NCBI GenBank assembly: GCA_015494005.1
Contig: WGCB01000085.1
Coordinates: 1-13,411, forward strand
Origin: Caldilineaceae bacterium
Lineage (GTDB): Bacteria > Chloroflexota > Anaerolineae > Caldilineales > Caldilineaceae
Direction: 5' to 3'
DNA length: 13,411 nt
The notes beneath the pieces are model-generated. The model was not told the DNA's origin. It saw only the letters and a list, made by a program, of their open reading frames with translations, and made no database searches. Below, piece by piece: positions 1 to 7,456 of the stretch. Made by a program: the position numbers and the translations under genes. Positions within the stretch are counted from its first letter, which is position 1. The number at the start of each line of letters is the position of its first letter.

Positions 1-611
1 ATGCCCGTGCGCTCGTCCAGGCGAGCGGCCAGGGCCTGGGGCTCGGGGATGGGGCCGAAGTTGGCGTCCAGGATGAAGTTGCCCTGGTCCGTGACGAAGC
101 GGGAGCCATCCGGGCCGGTGCGAAGGCTCACTTGGGCCCCCAGGGATTCCAGATAGCTGGCCTGGGTGCGCCAGCCGAAGGGGAGCACCTCCACGGGCAG
201 GGCCCAGCGGGTCCCCAGGAGCGGGGAGAGCTTGGTGCCGTCGGCCACGATGATCTCCCGCTTGGTGGCCTGGGCCACGATCTTCTCCCGCACCAGGGCG
301 CCCCCGCCCCCCTTGATCACATCCAGGGCCTGGCTCACCTCGTCCGCCCCGTCGATGGTCAGATCCACCACCGGGTGCTCCTCCAGGCTGGTGAGAGGGA
401 TGCCCAGTTCCTTGGCCTGGGCCTCCACCTGGCTGGAGCAGGGGATGCCCAGGATGTCCCTCAACTCGCCGCTGCGCAGCCTCTCCGCGATGCGCTCCAG
501 GGCGAAGGCCGTGGTGCTGCCGTGGCCCAGCCCCACCACCATGCCCGGCTCCACGAACTCCACCGCGGCATGGGCCGCCATGCGCTTCCAGTTGATCACA
601 TCCGGGTTCAT
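1..611 (-). CDS. rpiA: Ribose-5-phosphate isomerase A, C-terminus cut by window edge
   Basis: RpiA interconverts ribose 5-phosphate and ribulose 5-phosphate in the cytosolic pentose-phosphate pathway. The visible 203 residues carry the family marks in order: the phosphate-binding loop GLGHGSTT (27-34), IDGADE (86-91) with its two active-site aspartates, [11 protein letters not shown] (100-110) with the conserved Lys100 and the probable catalytic base Glu109, and VADGTK (122-127). The third loop residue is His, where GTGST or GSGST is commoner. The frame is open at the window edge after LDERTG; by comparison with the family about 20-30 residues are missing. The ATG lies 9 nt after the tal-pgi stop. 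A GAGG formed on that TGA stop serves as its likely ribosome site, so translation is probably coupled. It is the last visible gene of the sugar-phosphate operon. Family assignment is very safe. Confidence 0.95.
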   Translation of the reverse strand, partial: MNPDVINWKRMAAHAAVEFVEPGMVVGLGHGSTTAFALERIAERLRSGELRDILGIPCSSQVEAQAKELGIPLTSLEEHPVVDLTIDGADEVSQALDVIKGGGGALVREKIVAQATKREIIVADGTKLSPLLGTRWALPVEVLPFGWRTQASYLESLGAQVSLRTGPDGSRFVTDQGNFILDANFGPIPEPQALAARLDERTG

Positions 612-620
612 GGGGCGGCC

Positions 621-3428
621 TCAGGCTTCCTGGACGGGGGCCACGGCCTGGGCCAGGCGAGCCAGGTTGGTCAGGGCATCCTTCCCCAGGTGGATGCGCA
701 GGACCCGGCGCTTCTCCTGGACCAGGGCCTGCATGTCCCCCAGGGCCTGGGCCCGGATGAGCACGCCGAAGGTCACCGACTCCAGCTCCTTGCCCGCCTC
801 GTCGGGGATGGGCACGTCCTGGCTGGGGTCGTCGGTGAACTGGACGAAGAGGCCGTTGCCCGCGTCCCCCTTGTGGAGCTGACCGGTGGAGTGGAGGAAG
901 CGAGGGCCGTAGCCCAGGGTGGTGGCCAGACGGTAGCGGGCACGCAGGCCGGCGCGCAGGGTCTGGAGCAGACGATGGCTGGCCTCCGTGGGCTGGACGT
1001 AGGCCTGGAGGGCAATGTAGTCCCCGGGATCCCCCTGGTCCAGGAAGTGGACCAGGGCCTGGACCACGTTCTCCCCCTGGGCCGGGCCGAAGACGGCCAT
1101 CTCCCCTTCCGTCAGGGTGGGGGCCGGGTCGGGCAGGGAGCCGGTGTCCATGTACTGCTGGATCATCTTCCGGGCCTGGACCTTGGCCGACTCCACGTTG
1201 GGCTGGTCGAAGGGGTTGATGCCCAGGCGATGGCCGGCCACGGCCGTGGCGAACTCCCACAGGAAGAACTGCTCGCCCAGGTCGTACCGATCCCGCAGGT
1301 GGACCGTGACCACGGGATGGCCGGCCTCCCGCAGGGCCTGGACCGCGGCCTGGTGGGTGGTGTCGTCCCCCCGCCTCAGGTAGACGAAGAGGCGATCCTG
1401 GCCGTACTCCTCCGCGGAGGCCAGGGGCTCCCCCACCACAGGCACGATCCCAGTGCCCTCCTTGCCGGTGCTCTCAGCCACCAGCTGCTCCAGCCAGTCC
1501 CCGAAACCCGCGATCTGGGGGGAGGCCACCACCGTGAGCTTGTCCCGGCCAGCCCGGGCCAGCTCGCCCATCACCCCACCCAGGACCACCGCTGGATTCT
1601 CCGCCGCGCTCAGGTGGGGGCCGCAGTCGTTCATGGCCTCCAGCCCTCGGCGCAGGAGACGGCGCAGGTCCGCGCCCACCAGGCCAGCGGGGACCATCCC
1701 GAAGTGGGAGAGGGCCGAGTAGCGGCCGCCGATGTTGGGATCCGCCAGGAAGACCCGGCGCAGCTCGTAGTACTCGGCCATGGTGACCAGGCGGGAGCCC
1801 GGGTCGGTGATGACCACGAAGTGGCGACCGGCCTCCTCCTCGCCCAGCTGCTTCCAGAGCAGGTTGTAGAAGTAGTTGAAGAAAGAGAGGGTCTCCACGG
1901 TGGAGCCGGACTTGCTGGAGACGATGAAGAGAGTGCGGGCCGGGTCCACCCACTCGGTCATGGCGGCCACCGCGTCCGGGTGGGTGCTGTCCAGGACCCG
2001 GAGCTGGATGCCCGTGCCGGTGAAGACCTCGCCGAAGACCTCCGGCGCCAGGCTGGAGCCTCCCATGCCCAGGACCAGGGCCTTGGTGTAGCCCTCGTTC
2101 TGCACGTCCTGGACCAGGGCCCGGATGGGGTGGATCTCTGCCTGCATGCGGTCCGCGATGTCCAACCAGCCCAGGCGGTTGGTGATCTCCGAGGGGTCCT
2201 GCTTCCAGACGGTGTAGCTGCGGGCCCAGATCCGGGGCCCCACCTGGGCCTCGTCCATCTCGGCCAGGGCCTTGTCCACCAGGGGCTGGTACTGGCCCAG
2301 CTCCAGGGTGATGCGCTCGGCCACGCTGGTGCTGGTGCGGCCGGACATGGCCTTGCACTTGGCGATGATGCTCTCCAGCAGGGCGTCGAAGGAGTCCGCG
2401 AAGGACTTCACCCCGTCCACCTGGAGCTGCTCGGTGATCTCCTCCAGGTCGATGCCCAGGGCAGTGAGCTGCTGCATGCGCTTGTGGGCCTCCTCCAGCC
2501 CCTCCTCCAGGGTCAAGGCCACCACCCCGTGGTCCAGGAAGGCCTCCAACGTGGCCGGGGGCAGGGTGTTCACCGTGTTCGGCCCGATGAGGTTGTCCAC
2601 GTACATGGTGTCCGGGTAGCTGGGGTTCTTGGTGCTGGTGCTGGCCCAGAGAGGACGCTGGACCTGCGCGCCCTTGGCGGCCAGGGCCTCCCAGCGGGGG
2701 CCGCTGAAGATGTCCTTAAAGCGGGCGTAGGCCAGCTTGGCGTTGTCGATGGCGATCTTGCCCTGGAGCTCCGTGTTGCCCAGCTCCTCCAGCCGCTGGT
2801 CCACCACCTTGTCCACTCGGCTGACGAAGAAGGAGGCCACGGAGGCCACCCGCCCGTAGTCCACCCGGGCCGCGGCCAGCCGCTCCAGGCCGTTGATGTA
2901 GGCCTGGGCGATGGCCTCGTACTGGCTCAGGGAGAAGATGAGGGTCACGTTCACGTTGATGCCCTCGCTGATCAGGGTCTCGATGGCCGGGACCCCCTCG
3001 GGCGTGGCTGGCACCTTGATCATCAGGTTAGGGCGGTCCACCATGGCGAAGAGACGCCGGGCCTCCATGATGGTGCCCTCAGTGTCGTAGGCCAGCTTGG
3101 GGTTCACCTCCAGGCTCACGAAACCGTCCTTGCCGTCGGTGCGCTCGTAGACAGGCCGGAGCACGTCCGCGGCCCGGCGGATGTCCTGGATCACCAGGCT
3201 CTCGTAGATCTCGCTCACCGAGTGGCCTTCCTTCACCAGGCGTTCCAGCGCGGCGTCGTAGTCCGTGCCCCCGGTGATGGCCTTCTGGAAGATGGTGGGG
3301 TTGGAGGTGACGCCCCGCAGCCCCTGCTCCACCAGGTCGTTGAGCTTCCCCGCGTTGAGGAAGGAACGGCGGATGAAGTCCAGCCAGATGGACTGGCCTT
3401 TGAGTGCCAACTCGTGCAGTTTCGTCAT
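621..3428 (-). CDS. tal-pgi: Bifunctional transaldolase / glucose-6-phosphate isomerase fusion
   Basis: This 935-residue fused cytosolic enzyme joins two steps that meet at fructose 6-phosphate. The N-terminal half (about 1-365) is transaldolase: GVTSNPTIFQKA (39-50) and IKVPATPEG (137-145), in which Lys138 is the Schiff-base lysine. The C-terminal half (about 375-935) is phosphoglucose isomerase: LGMGGSSLAPEV (453-464), the phosphate-binding SSKSGSTVET (504-513), GGRYS (567-571), the signature around AESTGKEG (651-658), GINPFDQPNVE (736-746) and STGQLHKG (847-854). Both active sites look intact. An ATG 48 nt further upstream is in frame, but I chose 3428 because AGGAGAG stands just before it and the protein then begins at the usual transaldolase start. 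It lies 93 nt downstream of the aldolase and 9 nt upstream of rpiA. Tal-Pgi fusions are known in Chloroflexota and some other bacteria. Confidence 0.96.
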   Translation of the reverse strand: MTKLHELALKGQSIWLDFIRRSFLNAGKLNDLVEQGLRGVTSNPTIFQKAITGGTDYDAALERLVKEGHSVSEIYESLVIQDIRRAADVLRPVYERTDGKDGFVSLEVNPKLAYDTEGTIMEARRLFAMVDRPNLMIKVPATPEGVPAIETLISEGINVNVTLIFSLSQYEAIAQAYINGLERLAAARVDYGRVASVASFFVSRVDKVVDQRLEELGNTELQGKIAIDNAKLAYARFKDIFSGPRWEALAAKGAQVQRPLWASTSTKNPSYPDTMYVDNLIGPNTVNTLPPATLEAFLDHGVVALTLEEGLEEAHKRMQQLTALGIDLEEITEQLQVDGVKSFADSFDALLESIIAKCKAMSGRTSTSVAERITLELGQYQPLVDKALAEMDEAQVGPRIWARSYTVWKQDPSEITNRLGWLDIADRMQAEIHPIRALVQDVQNEGYTKALVLGMGGSSLAPEVFGEVFTGTGIQLRVLDSTHPDAVAAMTEWVDPARTLFIVSSKSGSTVETLSFFNYFYNLLWKQLGEEEAGRHFVVITDPGSRLVTMAEYYELRRVFLADPNIGGRYSALSHFGMVPAGLVGADLRRLLRRGLEAMNDCGPHLSAAENPAVVLGGVMGELARAGRDKLTVVASPQIAGFGDWLEQLVAESTGKEGTGIVPVVGEPLASAEEYGQDRLFVYLRRGDDTTHQAAVQALREAGHPVVTVHLRDRYDLGEQFFLWEFATAVAGHRLGINPFDQPNVESAKVQARKMIQQYMDTGSLPDPAPTLTEGEMAVFGPAQGENVVQALVHFLDQGDPGDYIALQAYVQPTEASHRLLQTLRAGLRARYRLATTLGYGPRFLHSTGQLHKGDAGNGLFVQFTDDPSQDVPIPDEAGKELESVTFGVLIRAQALGDMQALVQEKRRVLRIHLGKDALTNLARLAQAVAPVQEA

Positions 3429-3521
3429 GGTTTCTCTCTCCTGATCCAGCATGGGCCTGCTCCAGCCTCTTGCCAACGAACAAGCTGGACGGTTGGATGA
3501 TTGGGGGACAGGTTGGTGGGG

Positions 3522-4457
3522 TTATCGGTCACTCCAGAACGGCCGGGCCAGCCCCCGGATCAGGGCGGCCAGGCGCTGAATGCGCTCCACGCCCGTGGTG
3601 TGCAGGAAGGCGGTGCGCTCCGCCCCCCGGAGCCCCACGGACTCCTTCCAGATGGCCCGGCCGCAGAGCATGCCGCTGGCGCCGTTCTCGCAGGCCACCC
3701 GCAGCTGCCGGTGGAAGGTGTCGTAGTCCACGCCGGCGCTGAGGAGCACCCAGGGCACCGGGGAGGCCTCGCTCAGCTCCGCGCAGGCATCGGCCCACTC
3801 GACCTCGTCCTGGGTCTGGGCCACATCCACCGGGAACTCGGCCTTGAGCACGTCCACCCCCAGGGGGACCAGCCGCCGGGCCGTCTCGATGACGATGCGC
3901 CGCCGCTCCGCATTGGGCACCCGCTTGGTGGACGGGTCCAGGGAGTAGTGGAGGGGCTCCAGGAAGAGGGGCAGATCCCAGCGGTGACACTCCTCCGCCA
4001 CCTGGGCCACCAGCGCCTCCTGCTCCTGGGCGTTGGCCGCCTCCGGGTGGTAGTAGACCAGGAGTTTCACCCCGCTGGCCCCGGCCTTGCGGATCCGCTC
4101 CGGGTTCCAATTGTCCAACAGCCGGGTGCGCCGTTCCGTAGGCTGGCCTTCGTAGCCGCTGGCTTCCAGGGCCAGGAGCAGGCCCGAATGGCCGCTCAGG
4201 GCCCGACGGGGGACGCAGACCGGGTAGCCGTACTCCGGATCCAGCAGGGTGGCGCTGGCATGGGGGGAGAGGGCGCCTACCACCGCCTCCTTGATGGCCG
4301 CCATCTCCTCGAAGGAGACCGCGCTGGGATCCTCCGGGCGCAGGGCCCGCTTCAGGCTTCCCCGCTGATCCATGGCCAGCATGGCGAAAGTGCCCCCCTC
4401 CTGGGTGCACTGCTGGATGGCCCGCTGTCGCCCCAGGGGCAATGCTGTGCCGCTCAT
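3522..4457 (-). CDS. LacD/DeoC-type class I aldolase (tagatose-1,6-bisphosphate aldolase-like)
   Basis: A 311-residue TIM-barrel aldolase of the LacD family, which cleaves ketose bisphosphates (tagatose or fructose 1,6-bisphosphate) or, in relatives, sulfofructose 1-phosphate into dihydroxyacetone phosphate or its analogue plus an aldehyde. Visible marks are AMLAMDQRGSL (25-35), LLDPEYGYP (71-79), GVKLLVYYHP (129-138), FLEPLHY (165-171) and DVLKAEFPVD (202-211). Lys205 falls where LacD has its Schiff-base lysine. The length is slightly below the usual 325 or so. The ATG is preceded by GAGGAG, which starts on the TGA stop of ppgk 12 nt upstream, so the two are probably coupled. Between a glucokinase and Tal-Pgi it most plausibly acts as the hexose-bisphosphate aldolase of this route; no phosphofructokinase is in view. 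The exact substrate cannot be read from the sequence, so no symbol is given. Confidence 0.85.
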   Translation of the reverse strand: MSGTALPLGRQRAIQQCTQEGGTFAMLAMDQRGSLKRALRPEDPSAVSFEEMAAIKEAVVGALSPHASATLLDPEYGYPVCVPRRALSGHSGLLLALEASGYEGQPTERRTRLLDNWNPERIRKAGASGVKLLVYYHPEAANAQEQEALVAQVAEECHRWDLPLFLEPLHYSLDPSTKRVPNAERRRIVIETARRLVPLGVDVLKAEFPVDVAQTQDEVEWADACAELSEASPVPWVLLSAGVDYDTFHRQLRVACENGASGMLCGRAIWKESVGLRGAERTAFLHTTGVERIQRLAALIRGLARPFWSDR

Positions 4458-4469
4458 CGGTCGCTCTCC

Positions 4470-5231
4470 TCAGCTCATGGACGGGGACGGGTGGCGCATC
4501 CGGGCATGGGCCGCCATGGCCGCCCCCACGATCCCCGCGTTGTTGCGCAGGGCTGCTGGGACCAGCCGCGCCTTGGTCTGGATGTAGGGGAAGAACTTCT
4601 CGTGCTTCTTGCTGACACCGCCCCCCACGATGATCAGGTCCGGCCAGAAGAGGAACTCCACGTGGCGAAGGTACTTGTCCAGCCGCCGGGCCCACTCCTT
4701 CCAGCTCAGCTTCTCCTCCTTGCGGATCCGGGCCGCGGCCCACTTCTCCGCCTCCCGTCCTCGCAGCTCCAGGTGACCCAGCTCCGTGTTGGGGGCCAGG
4801 ACGCCCCGGGTGAAGAGGGCGCTGCCGATGCCCGTCCCCAGGGTGAAGACCAGCACCACCCCTTGCTCCCCCTGGCCGGCGCCGAAGGTCATCTCCGCGA
4901 TGCCGGCCGCGTCCGCGTCGTTGATCACCGTGACCGGGCAGCCCGTCCGCTGGGAGAAGAGCTCCTGGGCCTGGGCGCCGATCCAGGATTTGTCCACGTT
5001 GGCCGCGGTGAGGACCTGGCCCCGGCGCACCACTGCGGGGAAGGTGCAGCCGATGGGCCCCTGCCAGGAGAAGTGGCGGGCCATCTCGGCCACCACGTCC
5101 GCCACCGCGTCCGGGACGGAGGGCTGGGGCGTGGGGATGCGGTGCCGGTCGGTGAGCAGCTGGCCCGTCTCCGAGTCCACGATGGCGCCCTTGATGCCGC
5201 TGCCACCAATATCGATGCCCAAAAGCTCCAT
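4470..5231 (-). CDS. ppgk: Polyphosphate glucokinase (ROK-type, strictly polyP-dependent family)
   Basis: This 253-residue kinase phosphorylates glucose to glucose 6-phosphate using inorganic polyphosphate. It follows the PPGK family closely: phosphate loop [11 protein letters not shown] (5-15), TPQPSVP (34-40), [11 protein letters not shown] (75-85), INDADAAG (103-110) with catalytic Asp105, LGTGIGSA (131-138), [10 protein letters not shown] (147-156), [10 protein letters not shown] (196-205) and [15 protein letters not shown] (224-238). The ROK zinc motif CxCGxxGCxE is absent, as is normal for PPGK. An in-frame start 40 codons upstream exists, but its extension is low-quality sequence overlapping the leader. 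ATG 5231 has GGAGG 6 nt before it and fits the family N-terminus. It is the first gene of the ppgk-aldolase-tal/pgi-rpiA run and has its own promoter (5357-5365) within a palindrome and a structured leader of about 120 nt. Whether ATP is also used needs assay. Confidence 0.94.
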   Translation of the reverse strand: MELLGIDIGGSGIKGAIVDSETGQLLTDRHRIPTPQPSVPDAVADVVAEMARHFSWQGPIGCTFPAVVRRGQVLTAANVDKSWIGAQAQELFSQRTGCPVTVINDADAAGIAEMTFGAGQGEQGVVLVFTLGTGIGSALFTRGVLAPNTELGHLELRGREAEKWAAARIRKEEKLSWKEWARRLDKYLRHVEFLFWPDLIIVGGGVSKKHEKFFPYIQTKARLVPAALRNNAGIVGAAMAAHARMRHPSPSMS

Positions 5232-5271
5232 GGCAAGCCTCCAGTGGGGGATGAAACGAGTGGAAAGGTGG

Positions 5272-5341
5272 AAAAATCGAAGCCGACGGTTCGGCAGCCG
5301 TCTGACACCGGCGGCCCGGGCCCGGCGGGGGAAGGCCCGGG
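5272..5341 (-). promoter_or_regulatory. Structured ppgk leader, possible attenuator
   Basis: The untranslated leader between the ppgk promoter and ATG can form a very strong GC stem (5334-5341 pairing with 5315-5322, arms CCCGGGCC/GGCCCGGG). A second 5-bp stem follows (5291-5295 with 5282-5286). It is followed, after five bases, by a run of five T on the coding strand (5272-5276). An alternative pairing (5298-5302 with 5285-5289) would exclude the second stem. The order resembles an attenuator, or a weak terminator for read-through from mgsA. The second stem is short and set back from the T run, so this is only suggestive. Confidence 0.25.
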
Positions 5342-5347
5342 GGTGGG

Positions 5348-5370
5348 TCATCTGGCATTATACCAGATGA
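5348..5370. promoter_or_regulatory. Perfect 8-7-8 inverted repeat over the ppgk -10 box (candidate operator)
   Basis: Arms TCATCTGG (5348-5355) and CCAGATGA (5363-5370) are exact reverse complements, separated by 7 bases. On the minus strand those 7 bases are TATAATG, the promoter -10 box. A dimeric regulator bound here would cover the -10 element and block RNA polymerase. The repeat is read directly; the regulatory role is inferred. No regulator gene lies nearby. Confidence 0.55.
5357..5365 (-). promoter_or_regulatory. ppgk operon promoter, extended -10
   Basis: The minus strand reads TGG-TATAAT, a perfect -10 with the extended TGN element. No good -35 is visible 16-18 bp upstream, consistent with an extended -10 promoter or one needing an activator. 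Transcription would start near 5350, giving a leader of about 120 nt before ppgk. Confidence 0.65.
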
Positions 5371-5428
5371 TGGCCGTTCCGGTTTGAAATGCTCCCGACA
5401 GTTGAGGGACCCAGGTGCGCTCCGGCTC

Positions 5429-5815
5429 TCACTCGGCTCCTTCCAGGCCCCGGACCAGGCCCTGGAGCAGGAAGCGCGCGGAGGCCTCGTTGGTGGCCAC
5501 GGGGACGTTGTGCACATTGCAGATCCGCAGCAGGCCCTGGATGTCCGGCTCGTGGGGGTGGGCGTAGAGGGGATCCACCAGGAAGATCACCCCGTCCACC
5601 CCTCCCTGGGCCACCCGGGCTGCGATCTGGGCGTCCCCACCGTAAGGTCCACTCAGCATCCGCTCCACAGGGAGCTCCGTCGCGGCCTGGATCCGCTCCC
5701 CGGTGGTGCCGGTGGCGATCAGGTGAAAACGGGCCAGATCCGGCCGGTTCTCTCGAGCAAAGCGAATGATATCGTCCTTTTTGCCATCGTGGGCGATCAA
5801 TGCTATGGTTGGCAC
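5429..5815 (-). CDS. mgsA: Methylglyoxal synthase
   Basis: This 128-residue enzyme eliminates phosphate from dihydroxyacetone phosphate to give methylglyoxal, a bypass of lower glycolysis used under phosphate limitation or sugar-phosphate overload. Family marks are IAHDGKKDD (7-15), ATGTTGE (34-40), SGPYGGDAQ (55-63) with catalytic Asp61, [11 protein letters not shown] (81-91) with His88, and VHNVPVATN (101-109). The usual third glycine-loop residue Leu is Tyr here. The start is GTG at 5815, with AAGGAG 6 nt before it and the canonical N-terminus PTIALIAHD. It is read in the same direction as ppgk, 197 nt further on, and no clear terminator separates them, so partial read-through is possible. 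It has its own strong promoter (5869-5897). Confidence 0.94.
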   Translation of the reverse strand: MPTIALIAHDGKKDDIIRFARENRPDLARFHLIATGTTGERIQAATELPVERMLSGPYGGDAQIAARVAQGGVDGVIFLVDPLYAHPHEPDIQGLLRICNVHNVPVATNEASARFLLQGLVRGLEGAE

Positions 5816-5868
5816 GCGCCGCTCCTTGGGTGCATTCGTGGCCGTTCCCCCAGCCCCGGCGTGGCTCT

Positions 5869-5897
5869 ATTATAGCAAGGGGCATCCCCGGCCTCAA
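5869..5897 (-). promoter_or_regulatory. mgsA promoter, sigma-70 type with extended -10
   Basis: On the minus strand: -35 TTGAGG (5892-5897), a 17-bp spacer, then TGC-TATAAT (-10 at 5869-5874). Transcription would start near 5862, about 46 nt before the GTG start. The spacer holds a small inverted repeat, GGGG-cat-CCCC (5879-5889), which could be an operator. The plus strand of the same spot reads TATTAT, so the divergent MTAP-like gene may share this region. Confidence 0.75.
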
Positions 5898-5933
5898 CCT
5901 GGATCAGACCAAGCCTGTCCCTCCGTTTTCGCC

Positions 5934-6731
5934 ATGATCGAAGCTGACCTGTTACTCCTCATCGCCGTCATCCTGCCGCCTCGGGCACTGGACATCCTGG
6001 GCCCGGTGCGGGAGGAGCGCACCATCCAGACCCGCTACGGCACGGTGGGACCGGTGGCTCTGCGCGCCCTGGATCATGGGCCGGCTGTCTGGGTCCAGCC
6101 CTACAGCGGCATGCCCGGCCGCACGGACCCCCGGGCCACCCTGCTGGCCGCCAAGCAGCTGGGCGTGCAGCGGGTCCTGAACTGGGACTCGGTGGTGGCC
6201 ATCAACCCCGTCCTGGGCCGGGGACAGCCCCTGATCGTCACCGACTACATGGACTTCACCCGGCACCAGCCCACCACCTTCTTCAGCGAGGAAGGGGTGA
6301 GCGACATCTCCCAGGTCCCTCCCGTCTGCCCTCAGATGACCCAGGCCCTGAGCCAGGCCCTGCCCATGGCCCCGGGCGTGGTCTACCTGGGCGTGGACGG
6401 TCCCCGGCGGGAGACCCAGGCGGAGGCCAGGCTCTTCCGCTCCTGGGGCGCGGACGTGGCAGGGCAGAACCTGGTGCCGGAGATCTCCCTGGCCAAGGAG
6501 CTGGAGCTCTGCTACGCCGGCCTGGCCACGGTGCAGGCCCACAGCGCGGACCGCCCCCAGGGCCATCCCAGCGGGGAGCTGCGCCAGGGTCTGGAGCTGG
6601 TCATGGAGCAGCTGCCGACCTTCCTGGCCGAGCTCCAGGGGCCGCCCACCTGTGACTGCGCCCACCATCTGAACACGGCTCGGGGCCGGGGCTTCCTGGC
6701 GGACAACTGGTGGCGGGAACGGATCGAGTGA
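5934..6731 (+). CDS. Divergent MTAP/PNP-family protein with altered active site
   Basis: A 265-residue member of the purine nucleoside / methylthioadenosine phosphorylase superfamily. The scaffold is clear: TTFF (114-117) with GV-D-IS after it, VCPQM (131-135), GVDGPRRETQAEA (153-165), WGADVAGQNLVPE (171-183), LAKELELCYAGLATV (187-200), and a C-terminal CDC (240-242) like the CxC of several archaeal MTAPs. Yet residues that bind substrate in MTAP look replaced. The N-terminal GGTG loop is AVILPP (11-16), RHG is PYS (56-58 region), the Met-Thr pair before VPE is Gln178-Asn179, and the two base-binding aspartates align with Gln201 and His203. The first ATG after the divergent promoter was chosen. 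It has no Shine-Dalgarno site; an earlier in-frame start would run into mgsA. It stands alone. Fold assignment is firm; phosphorylase activity is doubtful. Confidence 0.8.
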   Translation: MIEADLLLLIAVILPPRALDILGPVREERTIQTRYGTVGPVALRALDHGPAVWVQPYSGMPGRTDPRATLLAAKQLGVQRVLNWDSVVAINPVLGRGQPLIVTDYMDFTRHQPTTFFSEEGVSDISQVPPVCPQMTQALSQALPMAPGVVYLGVDGPRRETQAEARLFRSWGADVAGQNLVPEISLAKELELCYAGLATVQAHSADRPQGHPSGELRQGLELVMEQLPTFLAELQGPPTCDCAHHLNTARGRGFLADNWWRERIE

Positions 6732-6782
6732 GGGGGAATGCACCCTGCGGCACGGGAAGCGGGGAATCCGGTTGGAGGAGGA

Positions 6783-6791
6783 TGGTATACT
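6783..6791 (+). promoter_or_regulatory. Promoter of the DUF1257 cluster, extended -10
   Basis: The plus strand reads TGG-TATACT (-10 at 6786-6791), five of six consensus bases with the extended TGN. No convincing -35 sits at 16-18 bp. Transcription would begin near 6798, giving a leader of about 59 nt to the DUF1257 start. Confidence 0.6.
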
Positions 6792-6828
6792 TTGGATGCG
6801 TCAGGCAGTCTGTGTGTTCCGTGTAGGC

Positions 6829-6844
6829 GGCCCGGGATCGGGCC
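6829..6844 (+). other. Hairpin just before the DUF1257 ribosome site
   Basis: Arms GGCCCG and CGGGCC form a perfect 6-bp GC stem with a 4-base loop. It ends one base before the Shine-Dalgarno run GGGAGG (6846-6851). It could affect translation initiation or transcript stability. The pairing is seen; the role is inferred. Confidence 0.35.
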
Positions 6845-6856
6845 AGGGAGGTGTCC

Positions 6857-7231
6857 ATGTCCAAGTTCGTGAAGATCAAGACGGAGCTGCGGGATCTGGC
6901 CCTGATCAAGCAGGCCCTGGATGACCTGAAGCTGGCGTACAAGGAGAACAGCCGCTTCACCCACCTCTGGAGTGGTTTCCACGGCAATCTGCCCCTGGTG
7001 ATCCAACACCGGGGCGTCGCCTTCGGCCTGCGTCCGACGGAGGAGGGCCACTTCGAGTTCGTGGGGGACGACATGCACTTGAAGCGGGTCCGCCCCCTGA
7101 TGAAGCAGATCCAACAGCGCTACGCCTACCACATGGTGCTCAACCAGGTAGAGGAGGCCGGCTTCGACCTGGTGGAGGAAACGGTGGGCAAGGACCAGGT
7201 GATCCGCCTGACCGTGCGTCGCTGGCAGTGA
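6857..7231 (+). CDS. DUF1257 (Ycf35-like) protein
   Basis: A 124-residue small soluble protein of the DUF1257/Ycf35 family, which is conserved in cyanobacteria, some plastids and Chloroflexota and has no settled function. The N-terminus FVKIKTELRDLALIKQALDD is typical, followed by GNLPLVIQHRGVAFGLRPT (about 46-64), a middle segment with GDD and KQIQQRYAYH, and a C-terminal VEEAGFDLVEE-type strand region. ATG 6857 is chosen over GTG 6851 because GGGAGG ends five bases before it; GTG 6851 overlaps that site. It is followed after 30 nt by DUF2997, the usual partner. In cyanobacteria the pair often occurs near a ferredoxin or an AAA ATPase; neither is visible here. Family call is good, function unknown. 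Confidence 0.85.
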   Translation: MSKFVKIKTELRDLALIKQALDDLKLAYKENSRFTHLWSGFHGNLPLVIQHRGVAFGLRPTEEGHFEFVGDDMHLKRVRPLMKQIQQRYAYHMVLNQVEEAGFDLVEETVGKDQVIRLTVRRWQ

Positions 7232-7261
7232 GCATCCCTGTGAGGATTTGGAGGCAGAACC

Positions 7262-7456
7262 ATGCAGAAACAGGAGATCGAGATCCGCATCCTGCCGGAC
7301 GGCCGGGTGGAGTACACCATCAAAGGGGTGAAAGGCAGCGCCTGCGAGAGCATCAGCGCCCTCCTGGAGAAGCTGGGCCAGGTGGAGCTGGAGGAGCGCA
7401 CCGGGGAATACTATGAGAAAGAGACCGACACCACCATCCACGTCCAGGCCGACTAG
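7262..7456 (+). CDS. DUF2997 small protein
   Basis: A 64-residue protein matching DUF2997: strand motif [18 protein letters not shown] (5-22), then [19 protein letters not shown] with the conserved Cys28, then EEYYE-like GEYYEKE near the C-terminus. Function is unknown; its co-occurrence with DUF1257 suggests they work together. GGAGG lies 7 nt before the ATG. Its last 44 bases overlap the start of the next small ORF in another frame, a sign of translational coupling if that ORF is real. Acidic and basic residues alternate and no membrane segment or signal peptide is visible. Confidence 0.85.
   Translation: MQKQEIEIRILPDGRVEYTIKGVKGSACESISALLEKLGQVELEERTGEYYEKETDTTIHVQAD

Noticed and set aside
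132..3500. A very long plus-strand open frame (over 1,100 codons) opposite tal-pgi
   Set aside because: It is antisense to a clearly recognisable enzyme, its protein is a monotonous mix of Gly, His, Leu, Val and Gln, and it shows no family motif. Long antisense frames are expected in very GC-rich genes.
3429..3521. Possible internal promoter before tal-pgi (TTGGCA, 17 bp, CATGCT)
   Set aside because: The -10 matches only three of six bases and lacks the TG extension seen at every other promoter here.
3501..5387. A second long plus-strand frame opposite the aldolase and ppgk
   Set aside because: It is a shadow of two convincing minus-strand genes, with the same composition artefact and no ribosome site.
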